64,000 nucleotides of DNA from Stenotrophomonas pavanii (GCF_900101175.1 NZ_FNFQ01000013.1:62001-126000), one strand, 5' to 3'. Shown: positions 34,420-43,760, numbered from the stretch's first letter. The notes: generated by a model not told the origin, from the letters alone. Program-made: numbers and translations.

Positions 34420-35556
34420 TCAGCGCGCCTTGAACAGGCCGCGTGCCTCGCGCGGCTCGCAGCGCATGTACTGCGGCGCCGCGTCCACGCTGTCACGCAG
34501 GGCAGCGGCGGCATGCCACGGCCAGCGCGGGTCGTAGAGAATGCCGCGCGCCAGCGCCACGGCATCGGCGTGGCGATGGCGCAGGATCGATTCAGCCTGC
34601 TCGGGCTCGGTGATCATGCCCACCGCGATGACCGGCATGCGCACCTTTGCCTTGATCGCCGCCGCGAACGGCACCTGGTAACCGGGGCCGACGGTGATCT
34701 TCTGGCGCTCGTCCAGGCCGCCGCTGGAGACATGCAGGACGTTGCAGCCGCGCGCGTCCAGCACCTGGGCCAGTGCTTCGCTCTGCACCAGGTCCCAGCC
34801 ACCCTCGACCCAGTCGCTGGCGGAAATGCGCACGCCCACCGCGACCTTGTCCGACACCGCCGCGCGTACCGCGTCGAACACTTCCACCAGCAGGCGCAGG
34901 CGGTTCGGCAGCGAGCCGCCATAACCGTCGGTACGGTGGTTGCTCAACGGCGACAGGAACTGGTGCAGCAGGTAACCGTGCGCGGCATGCAGCTCGATCA
35001 GCTCGAAGCCCAGGCGCTCGGCACGCACCGCACTGGCGGCGAAGGCGGCGATCACTTCGGCAATGCCCGCCTCGTCCAGTGCCTGCGGCGCCGCATCGGC
35101 GGCGTGGAACGGCAGCGGCGACGGCGCCACGGTGGCCCAGCCACGCGCATCATCGGCCGCCAGCTGGCCACCGCCGTCCCAGGGGCGGGCGGTGGATGCC
35201 TTGCGGCCGGCATGGCCCAGCTGGATGCCCAGCGGCATCGGCGACCAGCGGCGGACGCTGGCCAGTACCTGCGCCAACGCGGCCTCGGTGCCGTCGTCCC
35301 ACAGCCCCAGGTCGGCCCAGCTGATGCGGCCGCGCGGTTCGACCGCGGTGGCTTCCAGGATCAGCAGGCCGGCGCCGGACTGCGCCAGGTTGCCCAGGTG
35401 CATGGCGTGCCAGTCAGTGGCGCGGCCGTCTTCGGCGGAGTACTGGCACATCGGCGCGATGACGATGCGGTTGGACAGGGTCAGGGGGCCGAACGAGATC
35501 GGCGAGAACAGCTGGCTCAAGACAGGAATGCACGACGTAGGGGATGCGTATTGCAC
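34420..35556 (-). CDS. Old-yellow-enzyme family NADH:flavin oxidoreductase
   Basis: The 378-residue FMN protein has the YqjM-type signatures RIVIAPMCQYSAEDGRATDW, LGIQLGHAGRKAST (active-site His/Asn region), ELHAAHGYLLHQFLSPLSN and a C-terminal MITEPEQAE, ALARGILYDPRW segment. It reduces activated C=C bonds with NADPH or NADH; the natural substrate is unknown. The start is a GTG with GGGAG 10 bases upstream. A TTG twelve codons later, before SQLFSPISFG, is the other candidate and would match typical family N-termini. Confidence 0.88.
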   Translation of the reverse strand: MQYASPTSCIPVLSQLFSPISFGPLTLSNRIVIAPMCQYSAEDGRATDWHAMHLGNLAQSGAGLLILEATAVEPRGRISWADLGLWDDGTEAALAQVLASVRRWSPMPLGIQLGHAGRKASTARPWDGGGQLAADDARGWATVAPSPLPFHAADAAPQALDEAGIAEVIAAFAASAVRAERLGFELIELHAAHGYLLHQFLSPLSNHRTDGYGGSLPNRLRLLVEVFDAVRAAVSDKVAVGVRISASDWVEGGWDLVQSEALAQVLDARGCNVLHVSSGGLDERQKITVGPGYQVPFAAAIKAKVRMPVIAVGMITEPEQAESILRHRHADAVALARGILYDPRWPWHAAAALRDSVDAAPQYMRCEPREARGLFKAR

Positions 35557-35618
35557 CGCTGCGCGGCTCCCGGATCAACCATCTGGATGGATCGCTGTTT
35601 CGCGGGGACGGGTTGCCG

Positions 35619-35645
35619 GTAGAGTCGACTGACAGTCGACTCTAC
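35619..35645. repeat. TCGACT-type palindrome, single copy
   Basis: The perfect 12-bp arms GTAGAGTCGACT and AGTCGACTCTAC are separated by GAC. The repeat overlaps the 3' end of the sirtuin gene on the reverse strand and provides its TAG stop. Confidence 0.85.
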
Positions 35646-36457
35646 CCAGCCGGTGGCTCGATAACCGACGCCAGCGCCTCGGCGCAGTCCCGCTCGTCCT
35701 TGAACTGCAGCAGGTCGTCGGCACGGGTGCGGCCACGATTCACGGCGGCCACCGGCAGTCCGGCCCTGGCGGCCGCCTGCACGAAGCGGAACCCGGAATA
35801 GACCATCAGCGACGAGCCCACCACCAGCACGGCGTCGGCCTGCTGCAGGTGATCGTGCACTGCCGCCACGCGGTCGCGTGGCACGTTCTCGCCGAAGAAC
35901 ACCACATCCGGCTTCAGCAGGCCGCCGCAGTACGCGCAATCGGGTACAACGAAGCCGGAGAAATCAGCCTCCAGGTCGGCATCGCCGTCCGGGGCGATGC
36001 TGGCCTCCAGTGTGTCCCAACCGGGGTTGGCGTCCAGCAGGCGCTGCTGGAACGCCCCGCGATCGCTGCGCCGCTCGCAGCCCATGCAGCGCACCTGATC
36101 CAGGCGGCCATGCAGGTCGATCACCGTGCGGCTGCCGGCACGCTGGTGCAGGCCATCCACGTTCTGGGTGAGCAGCAGCTGCAGTTTGCCGCGGCGCTCC
36201 AGCGCGGCCAGGGCGTGGTGGGTGCCGTTGGGCCGGGCCAGGCCGAAGCGCGGCCAGCCCAGCAGGCTGCGCGCCCAGTAGCGCTGGCGGGTGGCCACCT
36301 CGCCCATGAAGGCCTGGTAGGTCACCGGCGGGGTGCGCTTCCACTGGCCGTCGGTGTCGCGGTAATCGGGGATGCCCGAGGCGGTGCTGCAACCGGCGCC
36401 GGTCAGCACGAACAGGCGCTGGGCGCGGTCGATGAAGTCGGTCAGCGGCGAGGTCAT
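35642..36457 (-). CDS. NAD-dependent sirtuin deacylase
   Basis: Sirtuins remove acyl groups from lysines using NAD and make nicotinamide, which the salvage genes upstream can recycle. The 271-residue protein starts [16 protein letters not shown]. It has [18 protein letters not shown] (NAD-binding GAG and RD), [13 protein letters not shown], catalytic His in [11 protein letters not shown], a four-Cys zinc site (RCMGC and DCAYC), VVFFGENVP and GSSLMVYSG. All core residues appear intact, and length fits a bacterial class III-type enzyme. The TAG stop is part of a palindromic repeat. Confidence 0.92.
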   Translation of the reverse strand: MTSPLTDFIDRAQRLFVLTGAGCSTASGIPDYRDTDGQWKRTPPVTYQAFMGEVATRQRYWARSLLGWPRFGLARPNGTHHALAALERRGKLQLLLTQNVDGLHQRAGSRTVIDLHGRLDQVRCMGCERRSDRGAFQQRLLDANPGWDTLEASIAPDGDADLEADFSGFVVPDCAYCGGLLKPDVVFFGENVPRDRVAAVHDHLQQADAVLVVGSSLMVYSGFRFVQAAARAGLPVAAVNRGRTRADDLLQFKDERDCAEALASVIEPPAG

Positions 36458-36513
36458 GGCTGCCAGATGGGGGCGCCGCGGCGCCCCTGCAAGCGCCGGT
36501 TCAGCCGGCGTGC

Positions 36514-36915
36514 TCAGGCGGCCGGCAGCGGCGGTACCGCGATCGGGTGGCCTTCCTCGTCCAGTGCGATCATCACGAAGTGGCCGCGGGTGCACAGCTT
36601 GCGCTCGCCGCTGTGCAGGTCTTCGGCGACCAGTTCCACCTCCACCTTCATCGAGCTGCGGCCGACCTCGACGATGCGGCCGATGGTTTCCACCATCTGG
36701 CCGATGCGGATCGGCAGCTTGAAGTCGACCTGGTCGCTGCGCGCGGTCACCACGGTACGGCGCGAATAGCGGGCGGCGGCCAGGAACGCGGCCTTGTCCA
36801 TCCATGCCAATGCCTGGCCACCGAACAGGGTGCCGAGATGGTTGGTGTGGTTGGGGAAGACGATTTCAGCCATGCGCACTTCGGTGGGCGGCACAGTCTC
36901 GGGGATCGGGGTCAT
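36514..36915 (-). CDS. Acyl-CoA thioesterase (YciA-like hotdog fold)
   Basis: The 133-residue single hotdog-domain protein has the conserved FPNHTNHLGTLFGGQALAWM motif (acidic catalytic site and CoA pocket), then FKLPIRIGQMVETIGRIVEV. The short C-terminal tail is HFVMIALDEEGHPIAVPPL. YciA-type enzymes hydrolyse a wide range of acyl-CoAs. It is followed downstream after 56 bp by the sirtuin gene in the same orientation, so co-transcription is possible. Confidence 0.88.
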   Translation of the reverse strand: MTPIPETVPPTEVRMAEIVFPNHTNHLGTLFGGQALAWMDKAAFLAAARYSRRTVVTARSDQVDFKLPIRIGQMVETIGRIVEVGRSSMKVEVELVAEDLHSGERKLCTRGHFVMIALDEEGHPIAVPPLPAA

Positions 36916-37005
36916 GGGGGTGCTTCGGTGTGGGGTGCGGCAATTTTAAGCCAGGCCCCGTGCAGGCAGCGCTACACTGCGCCACGCCCACCGCCAGGAC
37001 CGCCC

Positions 37006-37641
37006 ATGCCCGCCACTTCCGACCTGCTGGCCTTCGCGCTGGTTTCCCTGGCCATGGTGCTCACGCCCGGGCCGAACATGATCTACGTCATCTCGCGCTC
37101 GATCTGCCAGGGGCCGATGGCTGGCCTGATCTCGCTGGGCGGGGTGGCGCTGGGCTTCGTGTTCTACATGCTGTGCGCGGCACTGGGCATCACTGCCCTG
37201 CTGATGACCGTGCCGTTTGCCTACGACGCGCTGCGCATCGGTGGCGCGCTGTACCTGCTGTACCTGGCGTGGCAGGCGCTCAGGCCCGGCGGCCGTTCGC
37301 CGTTCGCGGTGCGCGAGCTGCCGCAGGACAGCCCGCGCAGACTGTTCACGATGGGCTTCCTGACCAATCTGCTGAACCCGAAAGTGGCGGTGATGTACCT
37401 GTCGCTGCTGCCGCAGTTCCTGCATCCGGACAGCGAGGGCAGCGTGCTGCTGCAGTCGATCGTGCTGGGCTCCACCCAGATCGCGGTGAGTGTGACCGTG
37501 AACGGCATCATCGCGCTGACCGCTGGCAGCATCGCCGGTTTCCTGGCCGCGCGCCCCACCTGGCAGAGGGTGCAGCGCTGGCTGATGGGCACGGTGCTGG
37601 CCGGGCTGGCGGTACGCATGGCGGTGGAAGGGCGGCGCTAG
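37006..37641 (+). CDS. LysE-family amino-acid exporter
   Basis: The 211-residue protein has about six hydrophobic segments and starts with DLLAFALVSLAMVLTPGPNM, the LysE/RhtB signature (TPGPNMIYVISRSICQG). A conserved TNLLNPKVAVMYLSLLPQFL follows at mid-length. Family members export amino acids or homoserine derivatives. No regulator is adjacent to narrow the substrate. Confidence 0.87.
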   Translation: MPATSDLLAFALVSLAMVLTPGPNMIYVISRSICQGPMAGLISLGGVALGFVFYMLCAALGITALLMTVPFAYDALRIGGALYLLYLAWQALRPGGRSPFAVRELPQDSPRRLFTMGFLTNLLNPKVAVMYLSLLPQFLHPDSEGSVLLQSIVLGSTQIAVSVTVNGIIALTAGSIAGFLAARPTWQRVQRWLMGTVLAGLAVRMAVEGRR

Positions 37642-37650
37642 CCGCGCCTT

Positions 37651-37712
37651 GTAGCGTCGAGCCATGCTCGACTGCTGTTTGCGAAGACCAGTCGAGCATG
37701 GCTCGACGCCAC
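37651..37712. repeat. GTAG-type palindrome dimer, TCGAGCATGG core
   Basis: GTAGCGTCGAGCCATGCTCGAC and its inverted partner (GTCGAGCATGGCTCGACGC, ending CCAC) face each other with about 17 bases between. This core differs from the SMAG core. It sits right after the LysE gene. Confidence 0.8.
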
Positions 37713-37721
37713 AGAAACGAA

Positions 37722-37745
37722 AAACCCCGGCATTGGCCGGGGTTT
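37722..37745. terminator. Bidirectional terminator between LysE gene and nrdB
   Basis: AAACCCCGGC and GCCGGGGTTT form a 10-bp stem with ATTG loop. T-rich ends face both directions (TTTCTCG and, on the reverse strand, TTTTTCG). The two convergent genes end on either side. Confidence 0.85.
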
Positions 37746-37773
37746 CTCGTTGCGACAGGCCTGACCGGTCCGA

Positions 37774-38793
37774 TCAGAAGTTCATGTCGAAGGCGACTTC
37801 GCCCTGCACGCCGACCTGGTAGGCCGAGACGCGGCGTTCGAAGAAGTTGGTCAGTTCCTGCACGTCCTGCAGTTCCATGAACGGCAGCGGGTTGCGCACG
37901 TTGTACTTCTTTTCCATGCCCAGCTTGGCGAAGTGCTGGTCGGCGCAGTGCTGCAGGTACTGGCGCATGTCGCGGGTCGAGATGCCGGCCACGCCGCCGG
38001 ACAGCACGTCCTCGGCGAACTGCACCTCGCACTCGATGGCTTCGGCCAGCATGTCGTAGACCTGCTGCTTCATCTCGTCATCGAACAGGTCCGGCTCTTC
38101 CTCACGCACCACGCGCACCGACTCGAACGCGAACTCCATGTGCGCGCTCTCGTCGCGGAACACCCAGTTGGTGCCCGAAGCCAGGCCCGGCAGCAGGCCG
38201 CGCGAACGGAAGTAGTACACGTAGGCGAAGGCAGCGAAGAAGAACAGGCCTTCGATGCAGGCGGCGAAGCAGATCTGGTTGAGCAGGAACTGGCGACGCT
38301 GCGCGCGGGTCTCGATGCGGGTCAGGTCCTGGATCGAGTCGATCCACTTGAAGCAGAAATCGGCCTTCTTCTTGATCGAGTCGATGTTCTCCACCGCCGA
38401 GAATGCCTTGGCGCGCTCTTCCGGATCCGGCAGGTAGTTGTCGAGCAGGGTCAGGTAGAACTGCACGTGCAGTGCTTCTTCATACAGCTGGCGCGACAGG
38501 TACATGCGCGCTTCGGGCGCATTCAAGTGCTGGTACAGGTTCAGCACCAGGTTGTTGGACACGATCGAATCGCCGGTGGCGAAGAACGCGACCAGGCGGT
38601 GGATCAGGTGGCGCTCACCCGGCGACATCTTGCTGTGCAGGTCGGTGATGTCGATCTGGAAGTTGATCTCTTCCACCGTCCAGGTGTTCTTGATCGCGTT
38701 CCGGTACATGTCATAGAACTGCGGGTAGCGCATCGGGCGCAGGGTCAGTTCAAAACCGGGATCGAGCAGCATCTGCTTGGGCTTGTCGGCCAT
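37774..38793 (-). CDS. nrdB: Class Ia ribonucleotide reductase, beta subunit
   Basis: NrdB carries the di-iron tyrosyl radical that starts ribonucleotide reduction. In the 339-residue sequence, YEEALHVQFYLTLLD gives the E-x-x-H and the radical Tyr four residues later. WVFRDESAHMEF gives the second iron-ligand E-x-x-H. The tail VSAYQVGVQGEVAFDMNF ends with the acidic-aromatic peptide that docks on NrdA. A Tyr is present, so a radical-site-less class Ic enzyme is unlikely. It is the second gene of the nrdAB operon; palindromic repeats lie between the two genes. Confidence 0.96.
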   Translation of the reverse strand: MADKPKQMLLDPGFELTLRPMRYPQFYDMYRNAIKNTWTVEEINFQIDITDLHSKMSPGERHLIHRLVAFFATGDSIVSNNLVLNLYQHLNAPEARMYLSRQLYEEALHVQFYLTLLDNYLPDPEERAKAFSAVENIDSIKKKADFCFKWIDSIQDLTRIETRAQRRQFLLNQICFAACIEGLFFFAAFAYVYYFRSRGLLPGLASGTNWVFRDESAHMEFAFESVRVVREEEPDLFDDEMKQQVYDMLAEAIECEVQFAEDVLSGGVAGISTRDMRQYLQHCADQHFAKLGMEKKYNVRNPLPFMELQDVQELTNFFERRVSAYQVGVQGEVAFDMNF

Positions 38794-38820
38794 GGGTGTT
38801 TCCTTGAATTCCTGGGTGAG

Positions 38821-38894
38821 CCACCGGGCATGGCCCGGTGCTACCGTGGGTGATGATCGTTGGCCGGGGTTGCCGGCCAGCGGCCGGCACTACC
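38821..38894. repeat. Two GTAG-type palindromes between nrdA and nrdB
   Basis: CCACCGGGCATGGCCCGGTGCTACC-type element (arms CACCGGGC and GCCCGGTG) and a SMAG copy 23 bases later lie in the same orientation in the nrdA-nrdB gap. They could lower nrdB expression relative to nrdA, or protect the 3' end of the upstream message. Confidence 0.8.
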
Positions 38895-38911
38895 GCGCGG
38901 CGGTGCCGCTG

Positions 38912-41314
38912 TTACTGGCAGGCCTCGCAGGCTTCCGGGTTTTCCAGCGAGCAGGCGATGGCTTCGTCCGGGCTGAACACCTTGGCCGGGGCCGCCGCGC
39001 TCACCGTGGTCTTGGCGATCTTGGTGGCCGGACGCGAACGCAGGTAGTAGGTGGTCTTGATGCCCTGCTTCCAGGCGTACATGTACATGGAGGACATCGC
39101 GCCGATGTTCGGGCTTTCCATGAACAGGTTGAGCGAGGCCGACTGGTCGATGAAGGCGCCACGCTCGGCGGCCATGTCGATCAGCGAACGCATCGGCAGT
39201 TCCCACGCGGTGCGATAGACCTCGCGCAGCGCTTCCGGGATCTGCGGCAGACCGGCGATGGAACCCTCGGCCAGCTTGATGGCATCGCGCATTTCCGGCG
39301 TCCACAGGCCCAGCTTCTTCAGCTCGTTGACCAGGTAACGGTTGACCTGCAGGAAGTCACCGGACAGGGTCTCGCGCTTGAACAGGTTGGACACCTGCGG
39401 CTCGACGCACTCGTAGCAGCCGGCGATCGAGGCGATGGTCGCGGTCGGCGCGATCGCGATCATCAGCGAGTTGCGCAGGCCGTGTTCCTTGATGCGCTCA
39501 CGCAGGGCATCCCAGCGCGCGGTGTCTTCCGGCACCACGTTCCAGGCGTCGAACTGCAGTTCGCCGCTGGCGGCACGGGTGTCGTTGAACGACGGGTGCT
39601 TGCCGCGTTCCTGGGCCAGCTCGCAGGAGGTTTCCAGCGCATGGAAGTAGATCGCTTCGGCAATCTTCTTCGACAGGGCGCGGGCCTCGGCGCTGTCGAA
39701 CGGCAGGCGCTTGCGGAAGAACACGTCCTGCAGGCCCATGCAACCCAGGCCGACCGGACGCCAGCGCAGGTTGGCGCGGCGGGCGGTCTCGATCGGGTAG
39801 AAGTTCAGGTCGATGACACGGTCGAGCTGGCGCACGGCCAGGCGCACGGTCTCGGCCAGCTTCTCGAAGTCGAACTCGTTGTGCTCGTCGAAGTGGTTGC
39901 CCAGGTTGATCGAACCCAGGTTGCACACTGCGGTTTCATCGTTGGAGGTGACCTCCAGGATTTCCGTGCACAGGTTGGACAGGTGGATCACGTTGCCCGG
40001 ACGCAGGGTCTGGTTGCTGGCGCGGTTGCACTTGTCCTTGAAGGTCATCCAGCCGTTGCCGGTCTCGGCCAGGGTACGCATCATGCGGGCATACAGCTTG
40101 CGCGCGGAGATGGTGCGGTTGGCCTTGCCCTGCGCTTCGGCCTGCAGGTAGGCCTGCTCGAAGGCTTCACCGAACAGGTCGGTGAACTCCGGCACGACGC
40201 GCGGATCGAACAGCGACCATTCCTGGTCGGCCTCGACGCGCTTCATGAACAGGTCCGGCACCCAGTTGGCCAGGTTCAGGTTGTGCGCACGGCGGGCTTC
40301 GTCACCGGTGTTGTCACGCAGTTCGAGGAAGTCCTCGATGTCGGCGTGCCAGGTTTCCAGGTACACGCAGGCCGCGCCCTTGCGCTTGCCGCCCTGGTTC
40401 ACCGCGGCCACCGACGAATCCATGGTCTTCAGCCACGGCACGATGCCGTTGGAGTGGCCGTTGGTCGACTTGATCAGCGAGCCACGCGAACGCACGCGGG
40501 TGTAGCTGACGCCGATGCCGCCGGAGAACTTCGACAGCTGGGCGATGTCGCCGTACTTGGCATAGATCGACTCCAGCGAGTCCTGCGGCGAGTCCAGCAG
40601 GAAGCACGAGGACAGCTGCTCGTGGGTGGTGCCGGAGTTGAACAGGGTCGGGCTGGACGGCAGGTAGTCCAGGTTGCCCATGCGCTTGTACAGCGCCAGG
40701 GTCTCGGACACGTCCTCGCTCAGCGCACTGGCGATGCGCAGGAAGAACTGCTGCGGGGTCTCGATCACCTTGCGGGTGTGCGGGTGGCGCAGCAGGTAAC
40801 GGTCGTACAGGGTACGCAGGCCGAAGTAATCGAAGTTCAGGTCCAGCGCGCCGTCGATGGCGTCGTTGAGCTTGCGTGCATTGGTCTGCACGAAGTTCAG
40901 CAGGCGGTCGTTGATCAGGCCGACTTCATGGCCACGGCTGACCGACTGCGAGAAGGCGTAGATTTCCTGGCCCGAGACTTCCTTGGCGATGTAGTTGGCC
41001 AGCAGCCGCGCGGCAAGGCGGCCGTACTCGGGCTCTTCACCGATCAGCAGGGCGGCGGTGCGGATGGACAGCTCGTCCAGCTCGCGGGTGGTGGCGCCGT
41101 TGTACAGGCCGGAAATGGTGCGGGTGGCCACGCGCATCGGATCGACGGCGTGCAGACCTTCAGAGGAACGCTGCACCGCACGCACGATCTTGTTCAGGTC
41201 CACCAGTTCAGTGGTCCCATTGCGCTTGGTCACACTCATCGCGTTGGCCGTCGGCGGCGACGTCAACAGGAATTCGCTTTCCTTCTCGATGGTGGCGCTG
41301 GATTCGGTGCTCAC
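38912..41314 (-). CDS. nrdA: Class Ia ribonucleotide reductase, alpha subunit
   Basis: NrdA reduces ribonucleoside diphosphates to deoxy forms. I start at a GTG preceded by AGAGGA, giving 800 residues; the only longer options run into unrelated sequence. Residues ~27-115 form an ATP-cone allosteric domain (VTKRNGTTELVDLNKIVRAV). Active-site residues are SSCFLLDS (Cys of the redox pair), NLCTEI (radical Cys and Glu), and AVCNLGSIN (second redox Cys). PTATIASIAG and YLRSRPATKIAKT follow. The C-terminus CEACQ keeps the shuttle cysteine pair. Two NrdR-like boxes lie upstream. Confidence 0.96.
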   Translation of the reverse strand: MSTESSATIEKESEFLLTSPPTANAMSVTKRNGTTELVDLNKIVRAVQRSSEGLHAVDPMRVATRTISGLYNGATTRELDELSIRTAALLIGEEPEYGRLAARLLANYIAKEVSGQEIYAFSQSVSRGHEVGLINDRLLNFVQTNARKLNDAIDGALDLNFDYFGLRTLYDRYLLRHPHTRKVIETPQQFFLRIASALSEDVSETLALYKRMGNLDYLPSSPTLFNSGTTHEQLSSCFLLDSPQDSLESIYAKYGDIAQLSKFSGGIGVSYTRVRSRGSLIKSTNGHSNGIVPWLKTMDSSVAAVNQGGKRKGAACVYLETWHADIEDFLELRDNTGDEARRAHNLNLANWVPDLFMKRVEADQEWSLFDPRVVPEFTDLFGEAFEQAYLQAEAQGKANRTISARKLYARMMRTLAETGNGWMTFKDKCNRASNQTLRPGNVIHLSNLCTEILEVTSNDETAVCNLGSINLGNHFDEHNEFDFEKLAETVRLAVRQLDRVIDLNFYPIETARRANLRWRPVGLGCMGLQDVFFRKRLPFDSAEARALSKKIAEAIYFHALETSCELAQERGKHPSFNDTRAASGELQFDAWNVVPEDTARWDALRERIKEHGLRNSLMIAIAPTATIASIAGCYECVEPQVSNLFKRETLSGDFLQVNRYLVNELKKLGLWTPEMRDAIKLAEGSIAGLPQIPEALREVYRTAWELPMRSLIDMAAERGAFIDQSASLNLFMESPNIGAMSSMYMYAWKQGIKTTYYLRSRPATKIAKTTVSAAAPAKVFSPDEAIACSLENPEACEACQ

Positions 41315-41497
41315 GGCGTGTGTCCTCTTGGCGTGATTGGGGGTGCTCGATGCATCGGGTGACGCGGCCCGGGACATGACAGCCCAGGGTGACAGGACGG
41401 CGTCGCAGGGAATGAGACCTGCGCCGGCCACTGCCGTTGACGATCGCGGAGGGGTACTGGGGCCACCCCCTGGAATTGGGGTTGCTGCGACCGACGG

Positions 41498-41545
41498 CCA
41501 CAAGATAGTGGGGGTAATGGGGTCCGTCAACGCCAAATGTAGTGA
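41498..41545 (-). promoter_or_regulatory. Two NrdR-like boxes upstream of nrdA
   Basis: CCACAAGATAGTGGGG (41498-41513) and ACGCCAAATGTAGTGA (41530-41545) each resemble the consensus acaCwAtATaTwGtgt, matching 8 and about 7 of the ten central positions. Their centres are 32 bp apart, three helical turns, the spacing normally seen for NrdR. They lie 185-230 bp before the GTG start, so the promoter should lie near there. The nrdR gene itself is not in this window. Confidence 0.6.
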
Positions 41546-41865
41546 AATTCGGCAATCCCTTGCGCCGCAAGGATCGTGCCATCGACGCCTGGATCGGACG
41601 CTTCAGACCTGCCGGAACGGGCTGCGCAGTCAAGCCCGAAAGGCGTCATTGCGGTGGCACAACGCACCGCGAAAACGGAACAATGACAGCTTCACATGAC
41701 AGTGATGAAACTGGCTAGGGACAACCCTGTGGATAGATCGTGGGCAGCCGGTGGGAATCCGGTGGATGCCGGGATCACCCTCCGGGCAGCGACGCGAGGC
41801 CGTATGTGGCGGCCGGGCCGGAAGAGCGGCCGCAGGGAAACGCCGTTGCGCCCTATCCCCCGATC

Positions 41866-41930
41866 ATTGCCGGCCAGCGGCCGGCACTACCGGAATCCCA
41901 GGGGGGTCGTGCCGGCCGCTGGCCGGCAAT
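41866..41930. repeat. SMAG palindrome dimer
   Basis: Two SMAG copies face away from each other (ATTGCCGGCC...CTACC, then GTCGTGCCGGCC...GGCAAT; the second lacks the full GTAG end). They occupy the gap between nrdA and zapE and sit just beyond the zapE stop on the reverse strand. The rest of 41546-41865 shows no gene or other recognised signal. Confidence 0.8.
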
Positions 41931-41948
41931 GCACGCCCGCAGAGTCGC

Positions 41949-43049
41949 TCACGCCCGGTGCGGGGTGCCCAGGTACTCAGCGCTCTGCATCTCGATCAGG
42001 CGCGAGGCGGTGCGCTCGAAGGCGCCCTGCAGGCGCTGGCCGGTGTACAGCTCGATCGGCGAAGTGCTGGCGGTACAGACCAGGTTGACGTGGCGGTCGT
42101 ACAGCTCGTCGATCAGGTTGACGAAGCGGCGCGCGGCATCTTCGTTCAAGCGGTCGAAGGCGGGAATGCCACCCAGCAGCACCGTGTTGAACTCGTGCGC
42201 GATCTCGATGTAATCCGATGGGCCACGCGGGCCTTCGCACAGCGCGGCGAAATCGAACCAGGCGATGCTCTTGCCGCGGCCCCGGACCGGGATCTTGCGG
42301 CCCTCGATCTCGATGTTGCCGGGCTTGGCCGGCTGGCCGCCGCTCAGTTCGCTCCAGCGCGTGGCCAACCAGTCGTCGCTGTCGGCCGCCAGCGGTGCGC
42401 GGTACACCGGCGAGCGGGTCAGCGCGCGCATCCGGTAGTCCTCGGTGCCTTCGGCATACAGCTCGACGCAGAAGCGCTGCAGCAGGCCGATGGCCGGCAG
42501 GAAGCTCTCGCGCTGCAGGCCGTTGAGGTAGAGGTTCTCCACCGCGGTGTTGGAGGTGGTGACCAGGGTCACGCCCTCGGCGAACAGGCGCTCCAGCAGC
42601 CGCGCCAGCAGCATCGCGTCACCGATGTCGGTGACGAAGAACTCGTCCAGCACCAGCACGCGCAGGTTGCTGCGCCATTCCTGGGCGATCTTCGCCAGCG
42701 GGTCGCTCTGGCCCTGGTGCTCGCGCAGGCGCTCGTGGACGCTGCGCATGAAGCGGTGGAAGTGGGTGCGGTACTTCTGCCTGATCGGCAGGCCGTCGTA
42801 GAACAGGTCGACCAGGAAGGTCTTGCCGCGGCCGACGCCACCCCAGAAGTACAGGCCCTTGACCGGCTCGGGCTTTTTCCAGAACGAGGACAGGCGATCC
42901 AGCCAGCCGTCCTCGGCACTGTCCAGCAGGGCCAGGTGGATGCGGTCCAGCTCGGCCAGCGCCGCATGCTGGGCCGGATCGTCCTGCCAGTCACCGCGGG
43001 CGACCCCTTCCGCGTACCGCTGCGACGGGGTCAGCTCGGTTGCACTCAT
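41949..43049 (-). CDS. zapE: AFG1-like ATPase ZapE
   Basis: ZapE is a cell-division-associated AAA-like ATPase that acts on the Z-ring under stress. The 366-residue protein has Walker A GGVGRGKTFLVD, Walker B VLVLDEFFVTD (DE pair), VTLVTTSN and the sensor region LYLNGLQRESFLPAI. Residues such as EYRMRALTRSPVY-like (EDYRMRALTRSPVYRAPL) are family-typical. Its ATG overlaps the stop of the hydrolase gene by four bases. Confidence 0.94.
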   Translation of the reverse strand: MSATELTPSQRYAEGVARGDWQDDPAQHAALAELDRIHLALLDSAEDGWLDRLSSFWKKPEPVKGLYFWGGVGRGKTFLVDLFYDGLPIRQKYRTHFHRFMRSVHERLREHQGQSDPLAKIAQEWRSNLRVLVLDEFFVTDIGDAMLLARLLERLFAEGVTLVTTSNTAVENLYLNGLQRESFLPAIGLLQRFCVELYAEGTEDYRMRALTRSPVYRAPLAADSDDWLATRWSELSGGQPAKPGNIEIEGRKIPVRGRGKSIAWFDFAALCEGPRGPSDYIEIAHEFNTVLLGGIPAFDRLNEDAARRFVNLIDELYDRHVNLVCTASTSPIELYTGQRLQGAFERTASRLIEMQSAEYLGTPHRA

Positions 43050-43717
43050 GCCGCCGCGCCCAGCCAGTGCTTCACGCCGTGGGTCAGCGCGCCACGCAGG
43101 TCGATCAGCTTGCGGTGGAAGAAGTGGCTGGTCTCGGGCATGCGTACCAGCTCATGCGGGGCGTCCAGCGTGTCCAGCCACTGGTAGACGGCCTGCGGGT
43201 CGACGATCTCGTCCTGCTCGCCCTGGATCACCAGCCAGCGCGCCGGCGGCGCGATGCCGTCGAAATCCCAGCGACCGGCCGGCGGCGCGATCGAGATCAG
43301 CGCTTCCGGCTGCAGCGTGGCGGCGGCCTTCAGCGACACGAACGCGCCGAAGCTGAAACCGGCCAGCCACAGGCGGTCGTGCGGGCGCTGGCTGCGCACC
43401 CAGGCGGCGACCGCCTTCAGGTCGTCCTGCTCGCCCACGCCGCCATCGAAGGTACCGGCCGAAGCGCCGACGCTGCGGAAGTTGAAGCGCACCGTGGCGA
43501 TGCCCAGCTCGCGCAGGGTCGTGGCGGTCATGGTGACCACCTTGTTGTGCAGGGTGCCGCCCTCGGTGGACAGCGGATGGCAGACGATGGCCACGATCGG
43601 CTGTGCCGGCACGTCGGCCTTGGGCAGGTCGACGACCACTTCCAGCGGGCCGGCCAGGCCGTCCAGTTCGAGGCAGGCGGTTTCGCCGGGGGCGACGGGG
43701 AACGAAGGCTTGTGCAT
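43046..43717 (-). CDS. Alpha/beta hydrolase, dienelactone hydrolase-like
   Basis: The 223-residue cytoplasmic protein has the oxyanion-side motif VCHPLSTEGGTLHNKVV, nucleophile GFSFGAFVSLKAA (G-x-S-x-G), acidic residue in IQGEQDEIVDP and catalytic His in ETSHFFHRKL. The architecture is the small YsgA/CocE-like group often annotated only as alpha/beta hydrolase; the ester substrate is unknown. It is transcribed before zapE with a four-base overlap, a frequently conserved pair in Xanthomonadaceae. Confidence 0.85.
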   Translation of the reverse strand: MHKPSFPVAPGETACLELDGLAGPLEVVVDLPKADVPAQPIVAIVCHPLSTEGGTLHNKVVTMTATTLRELGIATVRFNFRSVGASAGTFDGGVGEQDDLKAVAAWVRSQRPHDRLWLAGFSFGAFVSLKAAATLQPEALISIAPPAGRWDFDGIAPPARWLVIQGEQDEIVDPQAVYQWLDTLDAPHELVRMPETSHFFHRKLIDLRGALTHGVKHWLGAAA

Positions 43718-43760
43718 GGCACCATGATACCGTCCCCCGCCCCTGCCCTGTGCCCGTCCC

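Noticed and set aside
38912..41536. A longer nrdA start 74 codons upstream
   Set aside because: The upstream frame lacks family similarity and overlaps the NrdR-like boxes; the GTG with AGAGGA fits better.
41727..41737. A DnaA-box-like sequence (one mismatch to TTATCCACA) upstream of nrdA
   Set aside because: Only a single near match in a long GC-rich gap; too weak to call a DnaA site or origin.
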